A DNA stretch of 32,278 nt from the NCBI GenBank assembly GCA_016872875.1, contig VGYW01000035.1:1-32278 (forward strand), read 5' to 3'. A program made the position numbers and the translations under genes. The notes beneath the pieces are model-generated. The model was not told the DNA's origin, did no database searches, and saw only the letters and a list, made by a program, of their open reading frames with translations. Positions 8,901 through 16,700 of the stretch are shown here, piece by piece. The stretch is from Planctomycetota bacterium. GTDB lineage: Bacteria; Planctomycetota; PUPC01; DSUN01. Each line of letters begins with the position of its first letter. Position 1 is the stretch's first letter.

Positions 8901-9477
8901 CCAGCTCCTCGCCGCACGCGCGCTCGAGAAGCAGGGGAAGCCCGACGCCGCCCTGGACGCCCTGGCTCGCGCCGCGGCCCTGGTGCCCAAGGATGCGGGC
9001 GCGCAACGCCTCGCCCTCGCCGAGCGCCTGGCCAAGGGCGGACGGATCGAGGATGCCATCGCCGCCCTCCGCTCCGTCGTCCAGGCCGAGCCGGGCAACC
9101 TCGCCGCCGCGCAGAAGCTCGCCTGGCTCCTTGCCGCCCACAAGCCCGACCAACTCCCCGAGGCCGAACGCCTCGCCGCCCTCGCCGCCAAGGGCAGCCC
9201 CGGCGATGCCGCCGCCCGCGACACCCTCGGCTGGGTCCTCTTCCTCGCTAAGAGGCCCGACGCCGCGCGCGCCGAGCTCGCGGCCGCCCTCGCGCTCGAC
9301 CCCCGCAACCCGGCCTCCTACTACCACCTCGGCATGGTGGAGTTCGTCCAGGGCCGCCGCGCCCGCGCGCGCCGCGCACTCCAGATCGCCCTCAGCCTCG
9401 ACCCCGCCTTCCCCGACGCCGCAAACGCCAGGTCCACCCTCAAAGCCCTCGAAACCGCCCCAGAAGGAGCACGCTGA
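5971..9477 (+). CDS. Giant exported TPR protein with a repeat-derived N-terminus
   Basis: About 1168 residues, almost entirely TPR-like repeats, ending in an AWLLA...LPEAERLAALA...DTLGWVLF block related to the end of the preceding gene. A hydrophobic stretch near the N-terminus (NALALLALAASAAALA, then DP) looks like a Sec signal peptide. Before it the first ~27 residues are encoded by an inverted array of 7-nt repeats (FGFRISDFGF and SAIRNPQSAI). The start is uncertain. GTG 5971 is chosen for its GAGGTG Shine-Dalgarno at 5961-5966. TTG 5959, overlapping the upstream stop, is the alternative. An ATG at 5969 is out of frame by 2 nt. Residues encoded at 6904-6927 come from a dispersed repeat. 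It is clearly cotranscribed with 2780-5962. It probably acts in the periplasm or envelope as a scaffold; the function is not recognised. Confidence 0.85.
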   Translation: MPHFGFRISDFGFQRGQSAIRNPQSAIVNALALLALAASAAALADPIVSWPSLAGQRRQKGGLFATWGVDQEKVLRAVTALERSDPDRDLAALRRRAAEDPTDLAAADALAVRCWRKGLLHEAGARFRLVLALDPAFLRSRLNLADMFQELGASGLARRELAEAARLAPGIVGLRRALADALAASDDHRGAAAVWEEAIKLAPNDPQPRLSLARQLHLAGLQDAAKAALADAARLAGSDPAAVLPLADLQRAMGGLHAARERWEVLAKSQPRGPAAAQLGFLHLHRAEWRDALDRFSALLAGAPADAPATARPESRSPNWAAALAGAAAAAHGLRDAQAAAAFCRRLRADGQPRLAASLLANMALEQDYDMAQTAIKAIWSAVPGEAEGRTAAYEHLLAAARDSLDKRRELGLLLSRAEALREAGWFEQAAEALRAARERAPGSMMLGEALAACYAAAGLQDDELALREELARGWPDDSRACQARALACVRRRQWAQAEEVCRAFIKRFFGDLETRVAAAELALRRGDYEAAIADCEAVVAKHPLDPRPYASLLDALVRSGKFSEAAAAFRNRTGAVPSFVRGPLEEAVEDAAEGRSDAALARVHSGARNSPSDHRLWLMAGSMLERKGDLRGAVARYEVATWLRPHEVSAHLLLARAADRAGLPQVAREAYRAAIELGPDGLDAHLEFADALVRWGLRDEAIALLKPLLLAARATQRDKLNLRLAEAHLSGGDAARAAEIATAVLLKDPADAMARRVALDACRALGDLPTATKLCEQALAAAREAPLDADLGRLYLIARRYREAEELLSDAAGRTQQPNERLDLRKLQAAAALAQGGVQRAERALQDAMSVRLEVFPSDDGLVLELLAVGWEVKVREVLAPREKANPTGVASLRAAAAALAGDRELLGIVLSGYAASAGGWHARAAELFGAALKRAPDLPLLLHEAAKASLDAGMADPAAALAGKLAAAFPNAIEPQLLAARALEKQGKPDAALDALARAAALVPKDAGAQRLALAERLAKGGRIEDAIAALRSVVQAEPGNLAAAQKLAWLLAAHKPDQLPEAERLAALAAKGSPGDAAARDTLGWVLFLAKRPDAARAELAAALALDPRNPASYYHLGMVEFVQGRRARARRALQIALSLDPAFPDAANARSTLKALETAPEGAR
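5978..6051. repeat. 7-nt tandem repeats in inverted arrangement
   Basis: Left arm: four to five units of GGATTTC. Right arm: four units of CAATCCG in the opposite sense, with a spacer of about 10 nt. The arms are complementary apart from one T/G difference per unit, so a hairpin can form. The array is translated as the N-terminus of the second TPR gene. Confidence 0.8.
6904..6927. repeat. 24-nt dispersed repeat, copy 2
   Basis: Matches the copies at 674-697 and 31789-31812 at all but three or so positions. It is read in frame within the TPR protein as RPESRSPN, interrupting an otherwise Ala/Leu-rich helical array. Confidence 0.7.
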
Positions 9478-9726
9478 TGGCCGGCCAGAAGAACCTCCTC
9501 GCCTGCTTCCCCGCAAACGAAATCTCAGTCTACCAGGTCGGCGACGACCTCGACATTGACTACCCCGACGTCGTTGACCAGTCCCTCGCCCAGGAGGCCG
9601 GCAAGTTCGTCCTCCACCTCATCCAGACCGAGCGCGAATCCCTTCGACAAGATTCGCTCGTCCCGCGACTGGGCGAAGCTGGACGCCGCCTTTGCCGCGT
9701 GGCGCCGCGCCCGCGGCCTGCGCTAA
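9477..9726 (+). CDS. Small translationally coupled protein, apparently frameshifted
   Basis: The ATG overlaps the TGA of the upstream TPR gene (TGATG) and is preceded by a strong GAAGGAG. The first ~52 codons (MAGQKNLLACFPANEIS..., then an acidic DDLDIDYPDVVDQS segment, ending HLIQTER) look coding. The natural continuation, NPFDKIRSSRDWAKLDAAF to a final GLR and TAA at 9724, is in the +1 frame, with the change near 9647-9652 in a CG-rich run. This could be a sequencing or assembly indel, a real frameshift, or a decayed gene. Staying in the first frame reads through into antisense of the glycosyltransferase, which is implausible. The intact product would be about 82 residues, soluble and of unknown function. 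It overlaps the convergent gene's stop codon by a few bases. Confidence 0.45.
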
Positions 9727-12110
9727 CGCGGGCGTGGCGAGCCGTCGCGCCGCGTGTAGAGCACGCCCGACGGGTGCGAGAGGGTCACGCCGTAGCGCTC
9801 CCTCAGGACCTGCCCGAAACGCGGCAGGTCGGCTGGCGTCGGGGTCGGCTCCTTCATGATGATCACGTGTCGTGGGAGCGCCTGGCACAGGTCCGTGTCG
9901 AGGCCCTCCAACCGGGCCGCGGCCGGGCGGGCGTGGAGACCCTTCCCAATGGGCGGGGGGCCGGTCCCCTCGAGCAGCCACATGCCGAGCTGGGGCACGG
10001 CCGGCACCGCCCGCGCGCGGAGGTAGAGCTCCGTGTCGAACACCCGCCCCCACACGTAGGCCCGCGCGCCAGGCTCCATCGCCCTGGCGAAGCGCGCGTA
10101 GGGCTCGCCGGGCGGCTCCTCGATGGGCGCCTTGAAGCCGAGCGCGAGCGCGCACGCGCCCGCCACGGCGCAACTGCTGCCCAGCAGGACCCGCGCCCTG
10201 TCGGTCGGCGGCGCGGCGTCACGGCTCAGGAGCCTCGCCACCGCCACGGCTGCGCCCGTAGCGAGCGCCATGCCGGCGCTCGCCAGAAACGCCGGGTCGA
10301 GCCTGTGCACCACGCCGCCGCCCAACGCCCCCGCCGCCGCGCACAGCAACAGCCCCAGCGGGTGTTCGGCGAGGGCGCGCCGCCCACGCAAGGCCAACAC
10401 CACGGCCCCTGCGCACGCGAGGCTCGCACCCAGCCGCGCCGGCAGGAGCCACTGCTCCACGCTCCCCCACCAGTCCGACACCGACACGAAGGAATACGGG
10501 GCGGCATCGAAGCCCATGAACGCGACGCTGACGGGCACCACGCACAGCCCATACACGCCCGCCGTGGCGAGGCGCTCCCCCAGCGAGGCCCGGCGCTGGA
10601 GCAGGAGCCAGGCCACGGCGCCCATCGCCAGGCCGAGCTGCGGCGCACTCGCCTCGATGCGCGCCGCCGCGTGGACGCCTCCCGCCAGAGCCGCAATGGC
10701 CAGCGAGCGGCGGTCCCAGCCCACCCGCAGCAGCCCCAGCGCCACCAGGCCGCCCGCCGCCGCAAGATGAGTCCCCTCGACGCCCAGCGACGCCGGCGCC
10801 GCGAGGTACACGGCGGCATACGTGAGGGGCGCGGCCAGCGCCCCCGCGCGCCCACCCAGGAGCCAGCCCGCCGCCGACAGCAGCGCCGCCGTCGCTGCGA
10901 TGCGCCCCACCCCGAACGCGGATGCGTACATGCTCACGCGCAACGCCGCAGACTCTACCGGCCGCGTGGCGGGGATGGCGAAGTAGGCGAACCCCACGGC
11001 GGCCAGCACTGCCCAGAACAACCGGCCCCCGCGCTGGGCACGGACCGCCACCTCCACGCACACCCCCGCGAGCAGGCACATGGGAGCATAGAGGAAGCTC
11101 TTGTAGGGGATGTACCTGTTGAGGGGCATCACCGGGATGTTTGCCGGGCAGGCCGCGACCAGCATCGCGCCGAGCATGAGCACGAGAGTCGTCACCCAGG
11201 CGCGCCACGCCAGGTGCGACGCCTCCCTCTCCTCAAGCCCGCGCCAGGCCAGCCCCGCCACCGCGCCCATCACGCCCACGGCCAGGAGCGGCACGTTGTC
11301 CGCGTAGCGCGCCAGCCGCCCCCACACGAAGCCCGCAGAGGGCGTGAAGCCGCCCGCCGGGCACTGCCGCACGAATGCCCGGTTGTACGACCACACGCAA
11401 TAGAAGAACTCATGCCCAGCCCCCCGCACCACGTACCAGAGCCACACCCCGCCGACCAGTGCCGCAAAGCCGGCGATGGCCAGCCCCGCCCCCAACGCGC
11501 CCCGCCAGAGGCTCTCTTCTCTGCGCCGCCACCACCAGGCCATGAGCGGGCACGCCGCCACCGCGGGGAGAGCGACGCCGGCCGGCTGCTTCGTGAGGAA
11601 CGCCACGCCCACCGCGGCGCCCGCCAGGGCGAAGCCCACCGGCCGCCGGCGCGCTGCGCCCCACGAGCACAGCCCCGCCGCCGCCGCAAGCGGCAACGCC
11701 GTGAACGGCTCGCCGCGAATCTCCTGGAAGCCCGGGTGCAGCGCCGTGAGCAGGAACGCCCCCGCCGCGGCCAGCGACGCAGCCCGCCCCATCATCACCC
11801 GCCCAGCCGCATACAGCACGACCGCCGTCGCCCCGAACCACATCGCCTCGGCTATCCGCGCCGCGGGCATGTTGTACAGCCCGCAGATGCGGAACACCCC
11901 CGCCACGATCCAGTAGGTCACAGGCCCATAGATGCCCAGCGCGTTCCCATACAGCGGCCCCCCGTCCGCCACCACCCGCGCCGCCACCGAGCAGTAGTGC
12001 GCCTCCTCGTTTCCCCGCATCTGCGTCCACACATCGGGGCTCAGCCGCACCCAGAACAGCACGACCGCGCCCAGCAGAATCCACAACGCCTTGCGCCTGG
12101 TGATTTCCAC
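9723..12110 (-). CDS. GT39/ArnT-like polytopic membrane glycosyltransferase
   Basis: A 795-residue integral membrane protein with roughly 12-16 hydrophobic segments and a soluble C-terminal part of about 120 residues. The first extracytoplasmic loop after TM1 carries MRGNEEAHYCSVAARVVADG (residues 31-50). It corresponds to the conserved acidic loop (DE..Y) of the ArnT/PMT glycosyltransferase-39 superfamily, with Glu35/Glu36 in the position of the catalytic acidic residue. A second loop has LHPGFQEIRGEPFTALPLA, also typical of the superfamily. Such enzymes use polyprenyl-phosphate sugars to modify lipids, proteins or glycans on the outer face of the inner membrane; acceptor and donor cannot be read from sequence. 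The start is GTG at 12110 (MEITRRKALWILL), directly ahead of TM1, with no strong ribosome-binding site. It is convergent with the TPR operon and transcribed downstream of the regulator at 12192-12815. Confidence 0.82.
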   Translation of the reverse strand: MEITRRKALWILLGAVVLFWVRLSPDVWTQMRGNEEAHYCSVAARVVADGGPLYGNALGIYGPVTYWIVAGVFRICGLYNMPAARIAEAMWFGATAVVLYAAGRVMMGRAASLAAAGAFLLTALHPGFQEIRGEPFTALPLAAAAGLCSWGAARRRPVGFALAGAAVGVAFLTKQPAGVALPAVAACPLMAWWWRRREESLWRGALGAGLAIAGFAALVGGVWLWYVVRGAGHEFFYCVWSYNRAFVRQCPAGGFTPSAGFVWGRLARYADNVPLLAVGVMGAVAGLAWRGLEEREASHLAWRAWVTTLVLMLGAMLVAACPANIPVMPLNRYIPYKSFLYAPMCLLAGVCVEVAVRAQRGGRLFWAVLAAVGFAYFAIPATRPVESAALRVSMYASAFGVGRIAATAALLSAAGWLLGGRAGALAAPLTYAAVYLAAPASLGVEGTHLAAAGGLVALGLLRVGWDRRSLAIAALAGGVHAAARIEASAPQLGLAMGAVAWLLLQRRASLGERLATAGVYGLCVVPVSVAFMGFDAAPYSFVSVSDWWGSVEQWLLPARLGASLACAGAVVLALRGRRALAEHPLGLLLCAAAGALGGGVVHRLDPAFLASAGMALATGAAVAVARLLSRDAAPPTDRARVLLGSSCAVAGACALALGFKAPIEEPPGEPYARFARAMEPGARAYVWGRVFDTELYLRARAVPAVPQLGMWLLEGTGPPPIGKGLHARPAAARLEGLDTDLCQALPRHVIIMKEPTPTPADLPRFGQVLRERYGVTLSHPSGVLYTRRDGSPRPR

Positions 12111-12158
12111 AGGTAGGCCCTACCGCCGCAACGAGCGCCCTTCGCGCGTGTCAGCGGG

Positions 12159-12198
12159 GGATGTATGGATGAACGGATGGGTGTCAGCCGATCATCCA
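12159..12198. repeat. GGATGA-type palindromic repeat, copy 1
   Basis: Units of GGATG(A/T) (GGATGTATGGATGAACGGATGGG) are followed after a short spacer by CATCC in the opposite sense. The TGA stop codon of the regulator gene is supplied by this repeat (GGTGGATGATC). A related, longer element lies at 18982-19079. A hairpin here could act as a terminator or 3'-end stabiliser. Confidence 0.55.
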
Positions 12199-12815
12199 CC
12201 GGGTCGTGGCGTGGAGTCGGCAGGCAACAGACTGGAAAGGCCCTCCGCTGTCTCTGCGGACTTCTTCAGTTCCCACACGATGCCCTCCCTCAAGGGTCCG
12301 GGCTGTCCCAGCCTGCGGGCGACTACGTGCCCAGTTGGGGTGAGGGAGTAGTATTTGAACTTGCCGTGGACAGTGCCGGCTATCGTGCGAGACTTGTCGA
12401 GGGATCGAATCACCGCGGTAAGTCGGGGCGGGGAGATCCCCAGGCGCTGAGCCAGTTCCCCGTGCCCGAGCGGGCCATCACGTCTCAGATTGTCGAGGAT
12501 TGCCGGCCCATGGATGCTCTTCTTGACCCCCTGTATCGCCTCAGGGTCGTCTGATTCGTCACGGACGGCCTTCGCAAGGTGAACGATGGCTTCGAGGTAG
12601 CCTCGCCGCTCGCGGAGACCAGCAGGGAGCTCCTCGGCATCAATAGCGTAGTGGAGACGCGCAACATCGCGCCAGAAGCCCGTCAGGCTCTCCCGGTTTC
12701 CCTCGCCGATCAACCTGGCCGCGCGATTGACAGCCGTGGCGAGCAGGTCCGACACGGCTGGCTCGTCGCGTTTCCGGAAGGCGTCAGCAATGTCTGCGAA
12801 CAGGGTGCTCTTCAT
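12192..12815 (-). CDS. Winged helix-turn-helix regulator (MarR/ArsR-like)
   Basis: A 207-residue protein. Residues about 100-170 form a winged HTH: helix HGPAILDNLRR, then GHGELAQRLGISPPRLTAVIRSLDKS as the HTH, and the wing TVHGKFKYYSLTPTGHVVARRL. The N-terminal ~95 residues are helical and charged (HYAIDAEELPAGLRERRGYL) and not recognised; they may sense a ligand or dimerise. The ATG at 12815 is chosen over the in-frame GTG 12830 because AAGGTGA sits five bases before it. A TTGACA box lies just upstream. The gene belongs to the lower-GC block and could regulate itself or neighbours. Its stop codon lies inside a GGATGA repeat. Confidence 0.75.
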   Translation of the reverse strand: MKSTLFADIADAFRKRDEPAVSDLLATAVNRAARLIGEGNRESLTGFWRDVARLHYAIDAEELPAGLRERRGYLEAIVHLAKAVRDESDDPEAIQGVKKSIHGPAILDNLRRDGPLGHGELAQRLGISPPRLTAVIRSLDKSRTIAGTVHGKFKYYSLTPTGHVVARRLGQPGPLREGIVWELKKSAETAEGLSSLLPADSTPRPGG

Positions 12816-12835
12816 TGGAATCACCTTCACAGTTA

Positions 12836-12864
12836 ATGAATCGTTAGTACCATTAGCATGTCAA
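12836..12864 (-). promoter_or_regulatory. Putative promoter of the winged-helix regulator
   Basis: On the minus strand a perfect TTGACA (12864-12859) is followed 17 nt later by ATTCAT (12841-12836), a weak -10. Three CTAATGG/CTAACGA/TTAACTG-like heptamers cover the same interval and could be operator half-sites for autoregulation; this is inferred. A CCCTTG-CAAGGG hairpin sits just upstream at 12874-12886. Confidence 0.4.
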
Positions 12865-12896
12865 ATCCCCAGGCCCTTGTCAAGGGGCTCTCCGTA

Positions 12897-13475
12897 CTAC
12901 GTACCGATGCGCACCGCCTTGCCGCGCGGCTCGTCGGCAGAGAACACCAACATGAAGCGTTCCCATGGCTCGTCGCCCCCAATATGTGCTATGTGAGGCG
13001 ATTTGAGTGGCGTATGGACGAACGACCGCGCCTTTGCGTCAAACCCGGGGGAATTGGGCGCGTTGCAGAAGAACGTCGTCGCTCCGCTCGAAACGGCGTG
13101 CGACCAACCCATGGTCTCAAATCTGCGGGCCTTGCCGGTCATCGCGGGCACCACTATGCAGTTGGCTTGCGCGCTTGAAAGGAGAGCATGGGTTTCCGGG
13201 AGGATGAAGTCCACGCAAACCAGGACCGCGAGCCTCCCAAAAGGGAAGTCGGCCACACGGATCACCCGTTGTGATATGTCAATGTCCTCCACTCCACCCA
13301 GCTTCGGGATCGGGGCGGGCCCGTCGGCCAGCTCCCCAGGTAGGAGGACGAACCTGTTCGTCTTCGGCTGCTGCCAGACGTCACGCCCATCAGGTCCAAT
13401 GACGTGGCAGACGTCTGTACCCGAACCCCCAGGATTTATCACTTTACGGCCACCGGCACACCTGATAGAATCGGC
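12897..13475 (-). pseudogene. 5'-truncated carbon-nitrogen hydrolase (nitrilase family)
   Basis: The readable part matches the second half of the nitrilase/CN-hydrolase fold. VIGPDGRDVWQQPK places the catalytic Lys (codon at 13364-13362) after the usual 'IDPDG' strand. LAVLVCVDFILPE has the catalytic Cys (codon at 13217-13215) followed by the family's D/E and PE. SQANCIVVPAMT and MGWSHAVSSGATTFFCNA fit the following strand and helix. The N-terminal ~100 residues with the catalytic Glu are absent. The frame stays open to 13685, but that stretch encodes low-complexity Pro/Arg-rich peptide over a hairpin-rich tract and does not look coding. Another frame ends in PILSGVPVAV, resembling the missing preceding strand, which suggests a frameshift or insertion. 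It was probably an amidase or nitrilase-like enzyme; substrate unknown and likely inactive. Confidence 0.55.
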
Positions 13476-13634
13476 CTGCTGCCGCGGAGGGTAGGGCTCC
13501 GGTGGGAACCGACCCGAGCGCCGTGGCAGCGCCATACGGCACAGGCGGCGCTCTTCTGTGCGCCGCCTGGTTTGGTTGTGCCGGTGGCCAGAAAGCGGTA
13601 AGTCCCAGGGGGTCTGGGGGACTGGTACCCCAGA
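13442..13634. repeat. Structured inverted-repeat tract interrupting the CN-hydrolase
   Basis: CTTTNNGGCCACCGGCACA occurs at about 13442-13460 and in inverted form at about 13577-13595, bounding some 150 bp. Inside is a perfect 10-bp stem CAGGCGGCGC/GCGCCGCCTG with an 8-nt loop. Just outside is a second hairpin built from CTGGGG and CCCCAG (about 13612-13634). No ORF in it looks real. It resembles a small non-autonomous insertion or a cluster of REP units. The rest of the gap to 13742 shows nothing recognisable. Confidence 0.45.
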
Positions 13635-13742
13635 GCTTCGGCCACAACATCTTGAGGGCACCCAAGAAGAACCCTGAAGCGGCATACTAGAAGATCTGAC
13701 ACCGCCGCGACCGTCGGCACCGGCAGTCGGCAGTCTTCGGGG

Positions 13743-16700
13743 TTATGGGACGTGCAATGGAGCATGGATGTTTGCGGGATGAAGCCATGTGCGAATAGAC
13801 TCTGGCGGACTGATTCGCAGAGAGTCGGAGATACAACGGAGGACGGCCTGCATGCGGTACTCCGTTCCAACACGCACAGCATTGCGGAGATCGGCTTCGA
13901 CCAATTGCGGTGCATGGAATCTGAACTTCTGCGCCTCAAATGCACGCATCCAGTACTCTGTGAAGTACGCCAAGACCACCTTCTCATACGTCGATGATCT
14001 CCGGTCCAGGCGATCGTACAGGAACTTCGCCAAGGAAACGTGGCTGCCCGCAACCTGTCGAAGATCAGCATCTGCCCGAGCCGCATACCCGATGATGTAA
14101 ACCCCGGTAGACGGCACCCAGCCGCGCACCTTGGAGGCGGATAGCGCTGACCTGATTTCGTTGGCTGTTCCCTTGCGTACGAAAGCGAGTTCGAGAGCGT
14201 CAACGACTTCTCTGAGCATTTCAGGCGCGATCTGCTCGCCAACCCAGTTTCGTACAACACCTATCAACTGCAGGGCCACCACACGGATCTTCTCCTCCGA
14301 CGAGGCGACGCCACTGGAGGTAGCCAGAAGGCAAGGCAACAGTCCCCAGGTCGTCGCCGTTTCCGCAACTGCGACCCAAGAGTCCTTCCCCTTCGGTCCC
14401 AGAACGGCCTCCGTGTCGAAACCGGGGGTCGACAGAACCCTATAGTCCACTGCCTCGCGACCCAACGAGCAACCAGCATTCATGACCTTCGACGCCTCCA
14501 AGGCCGATTCCAGCACTTCCTGGAAGGCGCCGTTGTCCAGCAAACTCGGGATGGCGTCCATTAGACACATAGGGACCAGAAACCGTTGCTGCGTTGCTCT
14601 AGCGGTTCTCAGTGCTCTGGTCGCCCAGAGGGCCGCCGGGGCCTCCAACTCCAACCCCTTCGCTAACATGGCGATCAGCTGTTCGAGAATCGCTTCACTG
14701 TCGGGTTGGTAGAGAGACTCGAGTCTTTGGTTACAATTCAGAAACCAGCCGTTCGACGGAGCCGTGTACGGTTCCCCGAGCGGTGTGCTTTCGGGTGGTG
14801 CCCCCAGGCGAGCTAGCGCGCCAAGGTAGCCTGCAACGTGACCCATAAGCACGAATGTCCTCCGCCAGATTTCCGAGTCTTCTTTCGAACCCAGAAGCAC
14901 CCGGGCCGCTTCCTCCAAGCGCTCGAAAGCCTCAGTGGGTCTCTCAAGTGCCCACAGGCATAGGGAGGCCTCACCCAGCGCCTGAACGAGACAACACCTA
15001 TGGAGTTCAGAGCCGGACCGGGCTAGCCCTATCGCCTGATCAATGGGCGTGAGGTCGTGGTCCCCTAGTGCTGATGCGGAAGCACCGGCCATGACGAGCG
15101 CCTCAAAGCGGATGTAGTGGAACGAGCGGGTTCCAATGCCCAGGGCTTCCGCCAGGTAAGTTCTTGCCTCGGCATGGTGCTTCTTGTAGTAGAGCTGCCG
15201 GCCCGCGCATTCCAGGACAAGGAACCGCGCGCCCGGGTCCTCTGGGGCCACTGCCAGTGCTTCTCGGGCGAGAGCAATAGCATTGTCAAGCTCACCCAGG
15301 TCCTCAGCTAGGACGATGATCTGGCACCGGACAGCAGATGCCCAGACGATGTCTGCCCCGATCGCTCTCGCGCGCTCTGCAATCTCCTGTAGGCGCGAGG
15401 CGTAGCCTCGCCATGCGACCTCCTCTTTGCCGTGGGAGTCCAACCATGCACGCATGAAAGCCCACCACGTAACATCCTCTGCGATTCCAACGCCTAGCGC
15501 TGCCCTGAGTTGGTCAGGGGTGAGAGACTCCAGTAGGTCTACCCAGTCAGGAAGACCCTCCATAGTTCGTATCTCGTGGGCGGCGAGCCAAATGAACGAC
15601 TCCAATGGGAATGGCCACTGTCTCCCCCGCGTAACCTCCTCTGGAAGCCCAGAGACCCCAACGGCTTGAAACAGCTTCTTCAGGAGACGAATCCCAAGAT
15701 GTGGTGCCCGCCTTGTGACCGGAAGCACAGCTGGAGCTGTGGCGCCAAGCAGACCCACTACTTCCCTCTCGCTGGCCTCGCCGACCAAACGAAGCAGGTC
15801 ATCAAGGACGAATGCGTCGTCCTTGTGCAACTTGTCCATCACGGCCACCTGCAATCCGCGAAGGTGCAGCCGAAGCTGCAATGGCACCGAATCAGGGATC
15901 GGCGAGCTTGTCCAGAAGAAGAGCAACCCGAAATCGTGCTGCAAGCGCTTGTCAAACAGCACGGTCGACAGACCCGTTATCAGAACCACGCACGCCGAGG
16001 CAAAGTCCTGCGCGCGCAGAAAGTAGATGATCGCGTGGACGCCTTCGGGGAAGCCTATCGTGCCGCGGGTCAGCATTCTGCGCGCCAGCACGCGGCAGCA
16101 GGTGGCTTCTGTTTGACTACTGAGATCCCCTGTACCGAGCTGCTTGACAAGCGGCGATTGTAGGTAGCGGGCACCGCCCGCTTCCTGCGCTTCCTGTACC
16201 CATAGGCCCACCAAGCCGTGGAACAACTCTCTTGGTCTGGCAACGGGCGGAGATACCTGGGACAACGCCAAGAGGTCACCTTCCGCGAAGGCCCCGATGA
16301 CAATGTTGAGACGATAGAGTAGGTCTCTGGCTTTGGAGTCTGCCACGGTCTCCAAGACCCTAGTGAGGGTTTCCCGTGTCAACTCGCCTGTGTGCTCTCC
16401 TTTCCAGATCCCTCGCAACTCGTCCATGTCCACTCGCCAGTCTCGCCCCACAAGGTACCTGGCGATGGCGCAAAGAAGCTGTGGATGCTGACCCGCCGTT
16501 GCATTCAACAGGGCAGGAATGCCGGATGCGAGCAGTTGTCCGGGTGACCCGTAGGCGCTGAGTATCTCACGGGCCTCGGGATCCGTAAGAGGGGGCGAAA
16601 GCAACTCCCGGACTGAGTTTGGCGCCAAACACGAGAGGACCTCCGCCGGGAGTCGGTATGGGCTCGTGCTGACCACGGACACAGAACTCGCACTGCATGC

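Noticed and set aside
9727..12116. Plus-strand open frame continuing from the small gene at 9477
   Set aside because: Beyond about 9650 it is Arg/His/Pro-rich sequence antisense to a well-supported polytopic membrane protein.
13442..13634. Structured RNA or group II intron fragment
   Set aside because: Hairpins are clear, but no intron domain V-like or known riboswitch pattern could be identified, so it is kept only as a repeat tract.
13439..14260. 273-codon minus-strand frame between the STAND gene and the hydrolase remnant
   Set aside because: Most of it overlaps the end of the STAND gene in another frame; only its last few residues (PILSGVPVAV) resemble the hydrolase, so it is noted there instead.
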